From Stappia indica (GTDB lineage: Bacteria > Pseudomonadota > Alphaproteobacteria > Rhizobiales > Stappiaceae), in contig NZ_MBQE01000004.1 of assembly GCF_001696535.1 (NCBI RefSeq), forward strand, positions 651,305-715,304: 64,000 nt of DNA, read 5' to 3'. Both the position numbers and the translations under genes were made by a program. Under the pieces are notes generated by a model. That model did no database searches, was not told the origin of the DNA, and saw nothing but the letters and a program-made list of their open reading frames with translations. Each line of letters begins with the position of its first letter. Position 1 is the first letter of the stretch. Shown piece by piece: positions 16,432 through 24,522 of the stretch.

Positions 16432-17613
16432 ATGTCGGCCGGAGAGTGTTGTTGTTGCTTCAAAAGCTCAAGTAACGAAACGGCGGGGCGGGCAATTCCC
16501 GACCGCGCGGGGAGGGCGCCTGTCGGCGGAACCCGGCGCGGGCGCGCATCCGCGCTGCTGCTGGCCGGTGCCATGGCGCTGGCTCTGGTCCCGGGTCTTG
16601 CTGCCCCGGCGGCCGCCGCCAGCTACACGATGACGATTGCCCACCTCTATCCGGACGACCTCACCAACAACGAGACGGCTCCGGCCCTCAAGCATTTCGA
16701 ACAGCTGGTCGAGAGCGCCACGGGCGGCGACATCGACGTGCAGATCTTCGGCAACGGCGCTCTTGGCGGCGAAGTCGAGGCCGCGCAGCAGACCCGCGCC
16801 GGCAAGACCATCCAGTCGGTCATGCTGGGCTCGGGCACGCAGGCCTCCTTCTACCGCAACTACGAGATGATCACCTCGCCGTTCCTGTTCCCCGACTACC
16901 GGACGGCCTGGGCCTTCTTCGACAGCCCGTGGTTCGCCGAGTTCATGAAGCCGATGGTGCAGGAAAGCGGGCTGCGCTATCTCGGCACGCTGGACGACGG
17001 CGGCGGTTTCGTCGCCTTCGCCAACAACAAGCGGCTGATCACCAAGGTCGAGGACCTGAAGGGCCTGCGCATCCGCGTGGAGGAGAACCAGGCGCACATG
17101 ACGATCATGCGCGCGCTCGGCGCCTCGCCGACGCCGCTGCCCTGGGGCGAGCTGCAGACCGGTCTCGCCACCGGCCTCGTCGACGGCCATTTCCATGCGC
17201 CGGGCGTCAACGACATCTTCAAGTTCTACGACGTGACCAACTTCACCACCTGGAGCGGCCACGTCTACAACACCATCACCTGGAGCGTCAGCGAGGCCTG
17301 GTTCTCGCAGCTTCCCGACGACTACAAGAAGATCATCGTGACCTCGGCCCGCGAGGCGGTGGCGATGGCGCACGGCATCGCCGCGCAGATCACCGTCATC
17401 GGCTGGGTGAACTCCTGCAAGAAGTTCGAGCAGTGCCACATCCTCTCCGACGAGGAGAAGCAGCGCATGCGCGACATCTCTCAGCCGCTCTACCGCGAAT
17501 GGCTGGTGACGGAGTTCGGCGAGAAGGCAGCGCTCTACGACGACCTGCGCGCCGAAGTCTCCCGCATTCACGACGAGCTGAACCGTTCCGCCGTCGAGCT
17601 CTATCTCGACTGA
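16432..17613 (+). CDS. TRAP transporter substrate-binding protein (DctP family)
   Basis: This 393-residue periplasmic receptor has the DctP/SBP-type fold: mature start near ASYTMTIAHLYP, then ALGGEVEAAQQTRAGKT, a KGLRIRVEENQ segment containing the Arg that salt-bridges carboxylate ligands, and a GLVDGHFHAPG loop. ATG 16432 follows GAGGAGGGG. The signal peptide is long: a charged 45-residue stretch precedes the hydrophobic core ALLLAGAMALALVPG and the AAA site near 66. Residues 5-8 are four consecutive Cys, which is odd for an exported protein. It starts a plus-strand run DctP-DctQ-DctM-YggS-kinase-like-adenylation enzyme. The ligand is unknown; the family takes carboxylates, often C4-dicarboxylates or amino/keto acids. 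Confidence 0.88.
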   Translation: MSAGECCCCFKSSSNETAGRAIPDRAGRAPVGGTRRGRASALLLAGAMALALVPGLAAPAAAASYTMTIAHLYPDDLTNNETAPALKHFEQLVESATGGDIDVQIFGNGALGGEVEAAQQTRAGKTIQSVMLGSGTQASFYRNYEMITSPFLFPDYRTAWAFFDSPWFAEFMKPMVQESGLRYLGTLDDGGGFVAFANNKRLITKVEDLKGLRIRVEENQAHMTIMRALGASPTPLPWGELQTGLATGLVDGHFHAPGVNDIFKFYDVTNFTTWSGHVYNTITWSVSEAWFSQLPDDYKKIIVTSAREAVAMAHGIAAQITVIGWVNSCKKFEQCHILSDEEKQRMRDISQPLYREWLVTEFGEKAALYDDLRAEVSRIHDELNRSAVELYLD

Positions 17614-17742
17614 CGCGGACGGCAGGCGGCGCCGGGGCGTGTCCGGCCGCCGCCTGCCTCTCGCGGATGCGTGGCGCCGTTCCTGGGGCTGGACCCGGGG
17701 CATCGCGCCACGACACCGCCCAAGCCGACCGGGACCGAACCG

Positions 17743-18474
17743 ATGAGCACGACTTCCACCCTCGGGCCGGGGGCGCTGCTGGGCGCCCTGCGCCGGACCA
17801 GCGACACGGTCAACCGTGCGACCATTCTCGTCTGCGCGGTGCTGCTCGCCGTGATGCTGCTCGTCTCGGCGGCCGGCATCGTGCTGGAGCTGGGACTGGC
17901 GCTGGCGGGACATTTCGGGCGCGCCTCGCTGTTCGACAGCGGGCCGCTCGCCTTCGCCTATGCCAACACCCGTCCCTCGCTGTTCCGCCTGTTCCTGCCC
18001 TGGCTCGGCATGCTCAGCATCACCGTCGCATTCAAGTATGGCGAGCACATCGCCATCCTCGCCGTGGCGCGGCTGCTGCCCCGCTGGGCGGCGCGGCTGG
18101 CGCAGGCGGTGAACCTTGCCGCCATCGGCATCTTCGCCATCGCGTTGCTGTGGTACGGCATCGGCTTCTTCCGCGAGGCGACCAACCTCTACATCATCTC
18201 CTCCAGCCTGCAGGTGGCGCATCACTGGACGGCGGCCTCCGTGCCGGTGGCCGGCGCGATCCTCTGCCTTCACCTCGTCGACGGCATGGCGTTGCTGGAA
18301 GAGCGCGGCGCGATCAGCGCGGCGGCCGAGGAGGTCGAGGCGGCGGAGGCGGAGCTTGAGTTCGGCGACGGACCGCCGACGGGGCCCATCCACACCGACA
18401 CCGACAGCGCAGGTGCCGATGCGGACGATGCCGGACCGGCGCCGGGCCGCCGCATTGCGGAGGTCGCGGGATGA
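17743..18474 (+). CDS. TRAP transporter small permease (DctQ family)
   Basis: This 243-residue protein has four predicted membrane helices: ILVCAVLLAVMLLVSAAGIV, the FRLFLPWLGMLSITVAF region, IGIFAIALLWYGIGF, and a last one near VPVAGAILCLHLVDGMALL. A hydrophilic Asp/Glu-rich tail of about 60 residues follows, longer than usual. The ATG at 17743 (MSTTST) is chosen over the open frame upstream. It lies 129 nt after dctP and overlaps dctM by ATGA. It forms the DctQM membrane unit with the next gene and couples Na+ flux to uptake. Confidence 0.85.
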   Translation: MSTTSTLGPGALLGALRRTSDTVNRATILVCAVLLAVMLLVSAAGIVLELGLALAGHFGRASLFDSGPLAFAYANTRPSLFRLFLPWLGMLSITVAFKYGEHIAILAVARLLPRWAARLAQAVNLAAIGIFAIALLWYGIGFFREATNLYIISSSLQVAHHWTAASVPVAGAILCLHLVDGMALLEERGAISAAAEEVEAAEAELEFGDGPPTGPIHTDTDSAGADADDAGPAPGRRIAEVAG

Positions 18475-19754
18475 GTGCTTCAATCGCCTTCATCGTGCTG
18501 ATGTTCATCGGCCTGCCGCTCGGCCTCGTGCTGACGGCCGCCGGCATGGTCGGCGCCTATTCCATCGGCGGGGCGGACTTCCTCGGCATTCTCGCCGACC
18601 GCTTCTACTCCGGCGTTTCCGGCTACGTGCTGATCGCCGTGCCCTATTTCATCATCACCGCCGAGATCATGAACCGCGCCGGGCTGACCGAGCGGCTGAT
18701 CGCCTTCGCCAGCTCGCTGTTCGGCCGGGTGCCGGGCGCGCTGTCCCATGTCAACGTCACGACCTGCCTGCTGTTCGCCGGGCTGACCGGCGCGGCGGTG
18801 ACCGAGACGGCGGCGATCGGGCGCACGCTGATACCCTCCATGCGCAAGGAAGGCTATAGCGCCGCCTATTGCGCCGCCGTCACCGCCTGTTCGGCCATCG
18901 TCGGTCCGATCATCCCGCCCAGCATCATCATGATCGCCTACGCGGCGACCCTGCGCGACACCTCGATCCTCGGCCTCTTCGCCGCCGGCATCGTGCCGGG
19001 GCTGATGATGGGCCTCGCCATGCTGGTGGTCAGCGGCATCATCTCGTGGAAGCGCGGCTATGCCAGCCACCAGCGGGTGATGCTCTCGGTGATCGTCTCC
19101 ACCGGCATCAGCGCGCTGGCGGCCATGGGCATTCCGCTGGTCATTCTCGGCGGCGTGCTGACCGGCCTGACCACGGTGACCGAGGCCTCTGTGATCGCCT
19201 GCATCTACGCGCTCGTGCTCGGCGGCTTCGCCTATCGCCGGCTCAGCCGGCAGGACCTGTGGGAGTCGCTGGTCTCAACGGTCAGCTTCAGCGGCGTGGT
19301 GTTCCTGCTGCTCGGCGCGTCCAATGTGCTCGGCTGGTTCGTCACCCGCTCCGGCATCGCCCGCCATGCGGCCGAGACCATCGCCACCATGAGCGACAAT
19401 CCGGTGGTGCAGATCCTGGCGGTCGCGGCGCTGCTGATCGTCATCGGCATGTTCATCGACGTGCTGCCGGCGATCATCATCGCCGTGCCGGTTCTGGCCC
19501 CCGCGCTGGTCGAGCTCGGCTTCCACCCGCTGCATGCGGGCATGGTGATGCTGCTGGCGCTCAACCTCGGCAACATCACCCCGCCCGTCGGCCTGACCCT
19601 GATGACCGCCGCGCGAATAGCCAACGCGCCTTACGAAAGCGCGGTGCGCGAGTCGCTGCCCTTCGCCGCCGCCCATGTGGTGATCGTGGTGCTGTGCGCG
19701 CTGTTCCCGGCCATCACCCTCCTGGTGCCGCGCATGTTCGGCGTGGGCATGTAG
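18471..19754 (+). CDS. TRAP transporter large permease (DctM family)
   Basis: This 427-residue protein with about 12 hydrophobic segments has DctM features: an early GADFLGILADRFYSGVSGY segment, VTACSAIVGPIIPPSIIMIAY, and a late GHPLHAGMVMLLALNLGNITPP-like stretch (here FHPLHAGMVM...NITPPVG). It overlaps dctQ by 4 nt and is the ion-coupled transport subunit. Together with the binding protein it makes a complete TRAP importer. No stop or frameshift is seen. Confidence 0.93.
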   Translation: MSASIAFIVLMFIGLPLGLVLTAAGMVGAYSIGGADFLGILADRFYSGVSGYVLIAVPYFIITAEIMNRAGLTERLIAFASSLFGRVPGALSHVNVTTCLLFAGLTGAAVTETAAIGRTLIPSMRKEGYSAAYCAAVTACSAIVGPIIPPSIIMIAYAATLRDTSILGLFAAGIVPGLMMGLAMLVVSGIISWKRGYASHQRVMLSVIVSTGISALAAMGIPLVILGGVLTGLTTVTEASVIACIYALVLGGFAYRRLSRQDLWESLVSTVSFSGVVFLLLGASNVLGWFVTRSGIARHAAETIATMSDNPVVQILAVAALLIVIGMFIDVLPAIIIAVPVLAPALVELGFHPLHAGMVMLLALNLGNITPPVGLTLMTAARIANAPYESAVRESLPFAAAHVVIVVLCALFPAITLLVPRMFGVGM

Positions 19755-19796
19755 GCGGCTTCCTTTTCGACCAACGTCACACAGAGAGTGAAGACC

Positions 19797-20474
19797 ATGA
19801 CCAAGGATCAATCGGTGGAGCGGCTGACCGCAGTCCTGCAGAAGATCGCGGCGGCGGAGGAAGTGCGCGAGGGCAATCCCGGCCCGGTGACGCTGGTCGC
19901 CGTCTCCAAGACCTTCGACGCGGATGCGATCCGCCCGGTGATCGCCGCAGGGGCCCGCGTGTTCGGCGAGAACAAGGTGCAGGAGGCGCAGGAGAAGTGG
20001 CCGGCGCTGAAGGCAGAGTATCCCGACATCGAGCTGCGCCTGCTCGGGCCGCTGCAATCCAACAAGGCGAAGGATGCGGTCGCCCTGTTCGACGTGATCG
20101 AAAGCGTCGACCGGGAGAAGATCGCCGCCGAGATCTCCCGTGAGATCGCCCGCCAGGGCCGCAGCCCGCGCCTCTATGTGCAGGTGAATACGGGGCGCGA
20201 GCCGCAGAAGGCCGGCATCGATCCGGACGAGGCGCTGGCCTTCGTCGCGCGCTGCCGGGACGTGCACGGGCTGACCATCGAGGGGCTGATGTGCATCCCG
20301 CCCGCCGGCGAGGACCCCGCGCCGCATTTCGAGCTGCTGGCCGCGCTCGCCGACAAGGCGGGTCTTGCGCGCCGGTCCATGGGCATGTCCGGCGACTACG
20401 AGAAGGCGGTGATCTACGGCGCGACCAGCGTGCGCGTCGGCTCGGCCATCTTCGGCGCCCGCACCTACGCCTGA
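19797..20474 (+). CDS. YggS-type pyridoxal phosphate homeostasis protein
   Basis: This 225-residue TIM-barrel PLP protein keeps the family signatures LVAVSK (K38 binds PLP), FGENKVQEAQEKW, LLGPLQSNKAK and GMSGDYEKAV...GATSVRVGSAIFG. The family buffers PLP and lacks a proven general enzymatic activity; relatives include amino-acid racemase N-terminal domains. ATG at 19797 is preferred (GAGAG about 9 nt upstream) to GTG at 19788. It is unusual to find it between a TRAP permease (42 nt gap) and a kinase-fold gene (34 nt gap) rather than with cell-division or proC genes. It may be a duplicate dedicated to this operon, for instance acting on an amino-acid precursor. Confidence 0.88.
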   Translation: MTKDQSVERLTAVLQKIAAAEEVREGNPGPVTLVAVSKTFDADAIRPVIAAGARVFGENKVQEAQEKWPALKAEYPDIELRLLGPLQSNKAKDAVALFDVIESVDREKIAAEISREIARQGRSPRLYVQVNTGREPQKAGIDPDEALAFVARCRDVHGLTIEGLMCIPPAGEDPAPHFELLAALADKAGLARRSMGMSGDYEKAVIYGATSVRVGSAIFGARTYA

Positions 20475-20508
20475 CCCGATTTTTCCTTTTCATTCAGGAC
20501 GGTATTCG

Positions 20509-21861
20509 ATGAACATCAACGCTCACCAGAAGCTGGACTACCGGATCACCCACCAGTTCGACGGCCTGACCATCTCGGACGGCGAGTTCCAGCGCCTGCT
20601 CGACATCGCCAGCTGGAACGGCCATGTGCCGACCTTCACCCGGCGCGGCCGCGGCTCCTGGGAAAGCCTGAACGAGCCCATCGCGCTCAAGGACGACCCC
20701 TCGGTCACCTTTCACGCGGCCAAGCTCAAGGGCGTCGGCCTGTGGAACCCGATCCTGCCGGGCGATGCGGAATATTCCAACAAGCTGCATGACGATGCCG
20801 GCAACGATCCCGTGCCGCCGCTGACGGACCTCCTGGAATATCTCGTCACCTATCCGCATTTCGGCATCTCGAACGAGGGCGAGTACAAGTACGCCTACAG
20901 CTCGCCGAGCCCGATCGGCGGCATCGTCCACGAGCGCGCCCATCGCGAGTTCTGGTCGGCCGAGCGGCTGGTGCGCCACGGCGTGCCGACCATCGCGCCG
21001 CTGGCGGTGATCGAATACGGCGGCAACCTGTCCTTCCAGGGACAGCCGATGGGCGCGGTGCTGACGCTGTCGCCCGGCTCCGCCTCCTACCGCATCTCGG
21101 AGATCCTGTTCGGCGCCGGCATGGCGCGCGGCAGCGATCCCGCCTTCGACGCCCATTACGACGGCATCCGCGAGGCGCTCGGCGTCGAGGGCGACCCGGA
21201 CGACGAGCGCGTCCGCCTGACGGTGATCTGCAAGCTCGCCCGCGAGGCCGGCAAGCTGCTGCACGACTTCTCGCTCGCCGAGCTCTACCGCTACTCCGGC
21301 GACTGGGGCAATTTCGTCTATTCGGTCGAGAGCAAGCGGCTCTTCCTGATCGACCTCGATTCCGTGCAGGACATCAATCACCTGCCGCCGACGGCAAAGG
21401 CGATGCAGTCCTGGCGCGATCTGGCCAGCGCCATCTACCGCATGGTCGGCAAGCTCGGCTACCCGACCGCGCTCGGCAAGTACACCATCGACAACCTGAT
21501 GGAGTTCGACCCGATCGCCGCGAAGATCGCCGGCTATTTCCCGGATGTGCCGGAGGCCGAGATCCGCACCATCTCCCGCCGCCTGTGGGGCTATTTCATC
21601 CCGCACATGGCGCTGCTGACCAAACACCGGGACGACATTCTCGGCGGCTGGGACGGGGATCGGCGCAAGTCCTACAAGATGGACCACGACCTCTTCTACA
21701 TCCTGGCGCTGACCCTGCTGCGGCCGCTGTTCGAGCGCAGCGCGGTCGGGCGCAAGTATCCCAGCGACATCACCGACGACGAGATGTGGGGCAAGGCCGA
21801 GCGCTTCCTCGGCAACCGCTTCCAGTATTTCGCCTGGCTGATGGGCCGGTACGACGTCTGA
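20509..21861 (+). CDS. Uncharacterised protein with kinase-like fold, distantly SelO-like
   Basis: This 450-residue cytosolic protein was not recognised as a named family. Kinase-like landmarks are visible in order: AAKLKGVG (K72/K74, possible ATP lysine); REFWSAERLVRHGVPT with E147 as a helix-C Glu candidate; PLAVIEYGG; a catalytic-loop-like LLHDFSLAE with D253; N268 in WGNFVYS; and LIDLDS with D282/D284 in the metal-binding position. The order KLKG - REFWSAE - GVPT - LAV - GAVLTL resembles the pseudokinase AMPylator SelO (UPF0061), but the catalytic loop is closer to ordinary kinases. It could phosphorylate or AMPylate a small molecule or a partner protein. It is co-directional with and tightly spaced to yggS and the adenylation enzyme. 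Confidence 0.6.
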   Translation: MNINAHQKLDYRITHQFDGLTISDGEFQRLLDIASWNGHVPTFTRRGRGSWESLNEPIALKDDPSVTFHAAKLKGVGLWNPILPGDAEYSNKLHDDAGNDPVPPLTDLLEYLVTYPHFGISNEGEYKYAYSSPSPIGGIVHERAHREFWSAERLVRHGVPTIAPLAVIEYGGNLSFQGQPMGAVLTLSPGSASYRISEILFGAGMARGSDPAFDAHYDGIREALGVEGDPDDERVRLTVICKLAREAGKLLHDFSLAELYRYSGDWGNFVYSVESKRLFLIDLDSVQDINHLPPTAKAMQSWRDLASAIYRMVGKLGYPTALGKYTIDNLMEFDPIAAKIAGYFPDVPEAEIRTISRRLWGYFIPHMALLTKHRDDILGGWDGDRRKSYKMDHDLFYILALTLLRPLFERSAVGRKYPSDITDDEMWGKAERFLGNRFQYFAWLMGRYDV

Positions 21862-21932
21862 AGCAATTCCAGGAAAAGTGGGAACCGGTTTTCCGTCCGG
21901 AATTGCGTGAAACAAAGGGAGAGGAGACGACG

Positions 21933-23549
21933 ATGGCGCGCATCATTCCGCGAATGCTTCAGGCCTTGGCTCGGCAGGCGCCGGAGGCTGCCGCCATCGT
22001 CTTCGAGGATACGACATGGACGCGGGCGGAGCTGCAGGACTTCGCCGCCCGCGTAGCCGGCGCCCTGCGCGCCGGCGGCGTGCGCCGCGACGACCGGGTG
22101 GCCGTCTATCTCGACAAGTCGCCGGAGGCGGTCGGCACGCTGCTGGGCGTAATGATGGCGGACGCGATCTGCGTGCCGCTCGATCCGACCGGCCCCGCGC
22201 CGCGGCTTGCCGGCATTCTCAAGGACTGCGAGCCGTCGATGCTCGTCTCCTCCGCCAACAAGGCGAAGCGGCTGGAGGCGTTGACGGCCGAGGGCTGCGA
22301 GCTGCCGCCGGTGCTGGTGACGGGCGGCGTGCCGCTGGCGCTGTCGCCGGAGGCGCGCGGCATCGCCCCGGTGATGCTGGAGCCGGTCAGCGAGGAGAGG
22401 GGTGAGCGGATGGGCGAGGGGGGCGCCCCGCCGCCCTCGCAGGTGATCGACGAGGACCTCGCCTATATCCTCTACACCTCCGGCTCGACCGGAAAGCCCA
22501 AGGGCGTGATGATCAGCCACCGGGCCATCGTCGCCTTTTCCGACTGGGCGGGGGAGTATTTCGCGCTAGGGGCGCAGGACCGGGTCGCCTCGCATTCGCC
22601 GCTGCATTTCGACCTGTCGCTGTTCGACGTGTGGACGACGCTGGCGCACGGGGCCTGCGTGCACCTGGTGCCGCAGGGCATTTCCTTCATGGCGACGGAT
22701 CTGGTGCGCTTCATCGCAGAAAGCCGCGTGACGGTGTGGCAGTCCGTGCCGTCCGTGCTGCGGATGATCACCCGCCAGCTCGGCGATCCGGGTCCGGAAT
22801 ACGATCAGCTGCGGCTGATCTTCTTTGCCGGCGAGCCCTATCCGCCGGCGGAGCTGCGCGACCTGATGAGCCGTCTGCCGAATGCGCGCTACCACAATAT
22901 CTACGGCGCGACGGAGATCAACGACGTCACCTGCCACACGCTGACCGGTCTTCCGGACGACGGGCCGCTGCCCATCGGTGTGCCCTGCGCGCATATGGAG
23001 GTGGTGGTGCTGGGCGAGGAGGGCGAGGTGCTGTCGGCGCAAGGGGCGGTCGGCGAGCTCTGCGCCCGCGGGCCGACGCTCGCCAGGGGCTATTGGGGCG
23101 ATCCGGCGATGACGGCGGCGAAGTTCGTCCAGGACCCGCGCCACGATCTCTACCCCGACCCGCTCTATCGCACCGGCGATCTGGTGCGCATCGGCGAGGG
23201 AGGCACGCTGCACTATGTCGGTAGGCGCGACTCCCAGGTGAAGATCCGCGGCTTCCGCGTCAATATCGGCGAGGTCGAAGAGGCGATGCTGCGCCACGAC
23301 GCCATCAGCGAGGTGGCGGTGGTCGACGAGCTCGACGCCGACGGCAACCGCACGCTGGCCGCCTGCTTCATCGCGCGTGGCGAGGCGCCGGACGCACGCA
23401 CGCTGAAGCGGCACTGCCTGGCCTTCCTGCCCAACTACATGGTGCCGGAGCGCTTCGTGCCGGTCGACGTGCTGCCGCGTACTTCCACCGGCAAGATCGA
23501 CCGCCAGGCCCTGCGCCGGCAGCAGGAGGCGGCAGCGCAGCCCGCCTGA
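21933..23549 (+). CDS. Stand-alone amino-acid adenylation enzyme (carrier-protein ligase)
   Basis: This 538-residue ANL-superfamily protein consists of one adenylation domain only, with no condensation or thiolation domain. Core motifs: YILYTSGSTGKPKG (A3), HFDLSLFD (A4, with the Asp that holds the alpha-amino group in amino-acid-activating domains), NIYGATEIND (A5), YRTGDLVR (A7), RGFRVNIGEVEEAM (A8) and STGKIDRQ (A10 Lys). It resembles enzymes that load proline or similar amino acids on free carrier proteins (PigI/PltF, DltA). ATG 21933 follows GGGAGAGGAG. Its likely partner is the carrier protein at 10559-10831; the amino acid cannot be assigned with confidence. It ends the plus-strand arm of the locus. 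Confidence 0.85.
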   Translation: MARIIPRMLQALARQAPEAAAIVFEDTTWTRAELQDFAARVAGALRAGGVRRDDRVAVYLDKSPEAVGTLLGVMMADAICVPLDPTGPAPRLAGILKDCEPSMLVSSANKAKRLEALTAEGCELPPVLVTGGVPLALSPEARGIAPVMLEPVSEERGERMGEGGAPPPSQVIDEDLAYILYTSGSTGKPKGVMISHRAIVAFSDWAGEYFALGAQDRVASHSPLHFDLSLFDVWTTLAHGACVHLVPQGISFMATDLVRFIAESRVTVWQSVPSVLRMITRQLGDPGPEYDQLRLIFFAGEPYPPAELRDLMSRLPNARYHNIYGATEINDVTCHTLTGLPDDGPLPIGVPCAHMEVVVLGEEGEVLSAQGAVGELCARGPTLARGYWGDPAMTAAKFVQDPRHDLYPDPLYRTGDLVRIGEGGTLHYVGRRDSQVKIRGFRVNIGEVEEAMLRHDAISEVAVVDELDADGNRTLAACFIARGEAPDARTLKRHCLAFLPNYMVPERFVPVDVLPRTSTGKIDRQALRRQQEAAAQPA

Positions 23550-23656
23550 GGGCGGATGAAAGAGTCCGATGCTGTCTCCTCCGATACCAACACGGGCATC
23601 GCAGGTACCAACAAAGCGTGGTGAAGGCGGGTAATAAGGTGAGGAGAGGAAACGAG

Positions 23657-23707
23657 CCATTCCCCTGATCCCATTCCTCACAAACTGCGTGAGGAAGAAG
23701 GGAATGG
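23657..23707 (-). terminator. Nested hairpin at the 3' end of tRNA-Cys
   Basis: Outer arms CCATTCCC (23657-23664) and GGGAATGG (23700-23707) enclose a perfect 8-bp inner stem TTCCTCAC/GTGAGGAA (23674-23681, 23689-23696). The outer arm includes the encoded CCA end of the tRNA. It may be a processing signal or terminator for the minus-strand tRNA; there is no T run. Confidence 0.5.
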
Positions 23708-23778
23708 AGGCCTCGCCTGGAGTCGAACCAGGATTAAGGGAGTTGCAATCCCTTGCGTAGCCATTCCGCCACGAGGCC
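23705..23778 (-). tRNA. tRNA-Cys (GCA)
   Basis: On the minus strand the sequence folds as a standard 74-nt tRNA. The acceptor stem GGCCTCG pairs with CGAGGCC, the anticodon arm AGGGA/TCCCT has the loop TTGCAAC giving anticodon GCA, and the T arm is CCTGG-TTCGACT-CCAGG. The discriminator is U and CCA is encoded. The AT-rich segment 23820-23890 upstream is the probable promoter. I looked for a duplicated tRNA 3' end that would mark an integrated element and saw none. Confidence 0.97.
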
Positions 23779-23923
23779 GCAGGTTTTTCGGAGTGTTTTG
23801 CGCTCCGTTTGCCTGTAGAGAGACCTTATTGTCTCGATGTTCAGCGATCAATTATAATAATGATATCAATATATATAATATTAAATTTGGATAATCGGGT
23901 GCTTGTCGATGGATATTCCCCGA
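23779..23923. promoter_or_regulatory. Very AT-rich spacer between tRNA-Cys and the lrp-like gene
   Basis: There is no gene here. Positions about 23845-23893 are almost entirely A/T (TATAATAATGATATC and similar) and would serve as the tRNA promoter on the minus strand and the end region of the convergently placed lrp-like gene. Confidence 0.45.
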
Positions 23924-24385
23924 TCATATCGGAAGATGCGTGGTGTATTTCGTTTCTTCCAGAATGACCGTGCTCTGGATTTCGTGCAGGCCCGGCAGCA
24001 TCACCAGCTTCTCGCGCAGGAGGGTCTGGAAGTGATCCATGTCCCGCACGACGACGCGCAGGTTGAAGTCGAATTCGCCGAGCATCAGCTGAACCACCTG
24101 GATTTCCGGGATCTTCAGCGCCGCTTCCTGGAACACCGAGATCGACTGGCGCCCGTGGCCCGACAGCTTGATGCGCACCAGGATGGTGGCGTCGAAGCCG
24201 AGCTTGCGGCGGTCGAGGATGATCGACCGGCCGAGAATGACCTTGTCCTCGATCATCCGGTTGATGCGGCGCGAGCAGGGCGACTGCGACAGACCGACTC
24301 GCTCCGCCACCTCGGTGACCGAGAGGGAGCCGTCCTGCTGCAGGACGCGCAGGATCTTCAGATCGGTTTCGTCGAGTGGCTGCAT
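23924..24385 (-). CDS. Lrp/AsnC-family transcriptional regulator
   Basis: This 153-residue protein has an N-terminal HTH (DETDLKILRVLQQDGSLSVTEVAERVGLSQSPCSRRI) and a C-terminal RAM effector domain with the GEFDFNLRVVVRD ligand-loop region. The family forms octamers, senses amino acids or related small molecules, and commonly controls a divergent operon. Here it is divergent from the thiolase operon starting at 24523, across a 137-nt gap, and probably regulates it and itself. Confidence 0.93.
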   Translation of the reverse strand: MQPLDETDLKILRVLQQDGSLSVTEVAERVGLSQSPCSRRINRMIEDKVILGRSIILDRRKLGFDATILVRIKLSGHGRQSISVFQEAALKIPEIQVVQLMLGEFDFNLRVVVRDMDHFQTLLREKLVMLPGLHEIQSTVILEETKYTTHLPI

Positions 24386-24522
24386 GTTTCAGCTCCGTCT
24401 ATGCGCTGGCGCGCTGGTTTCATGCGCGCTAGTCTATTCGGACGCCTCGAAAAGACAAGATTAGCCGGATTGCCGGCTCTATAGTGACGGCGCTGATGGT
24501 GTAAGTCGCAGGGAGGAACGCG

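Noticed and set aside
3713..23549. Modular NRPS or PKS
   Set aside because: No condensation, thioesterase or multi-domain protein is present; only free-standing adenylation, carrier and FabH-like proteins.
23705..23778. tRNA-Cys as an attachment site of an integrated element
   Set aside because: No integrase gene and no second copy of the tRNA 3' end were seen in the window.
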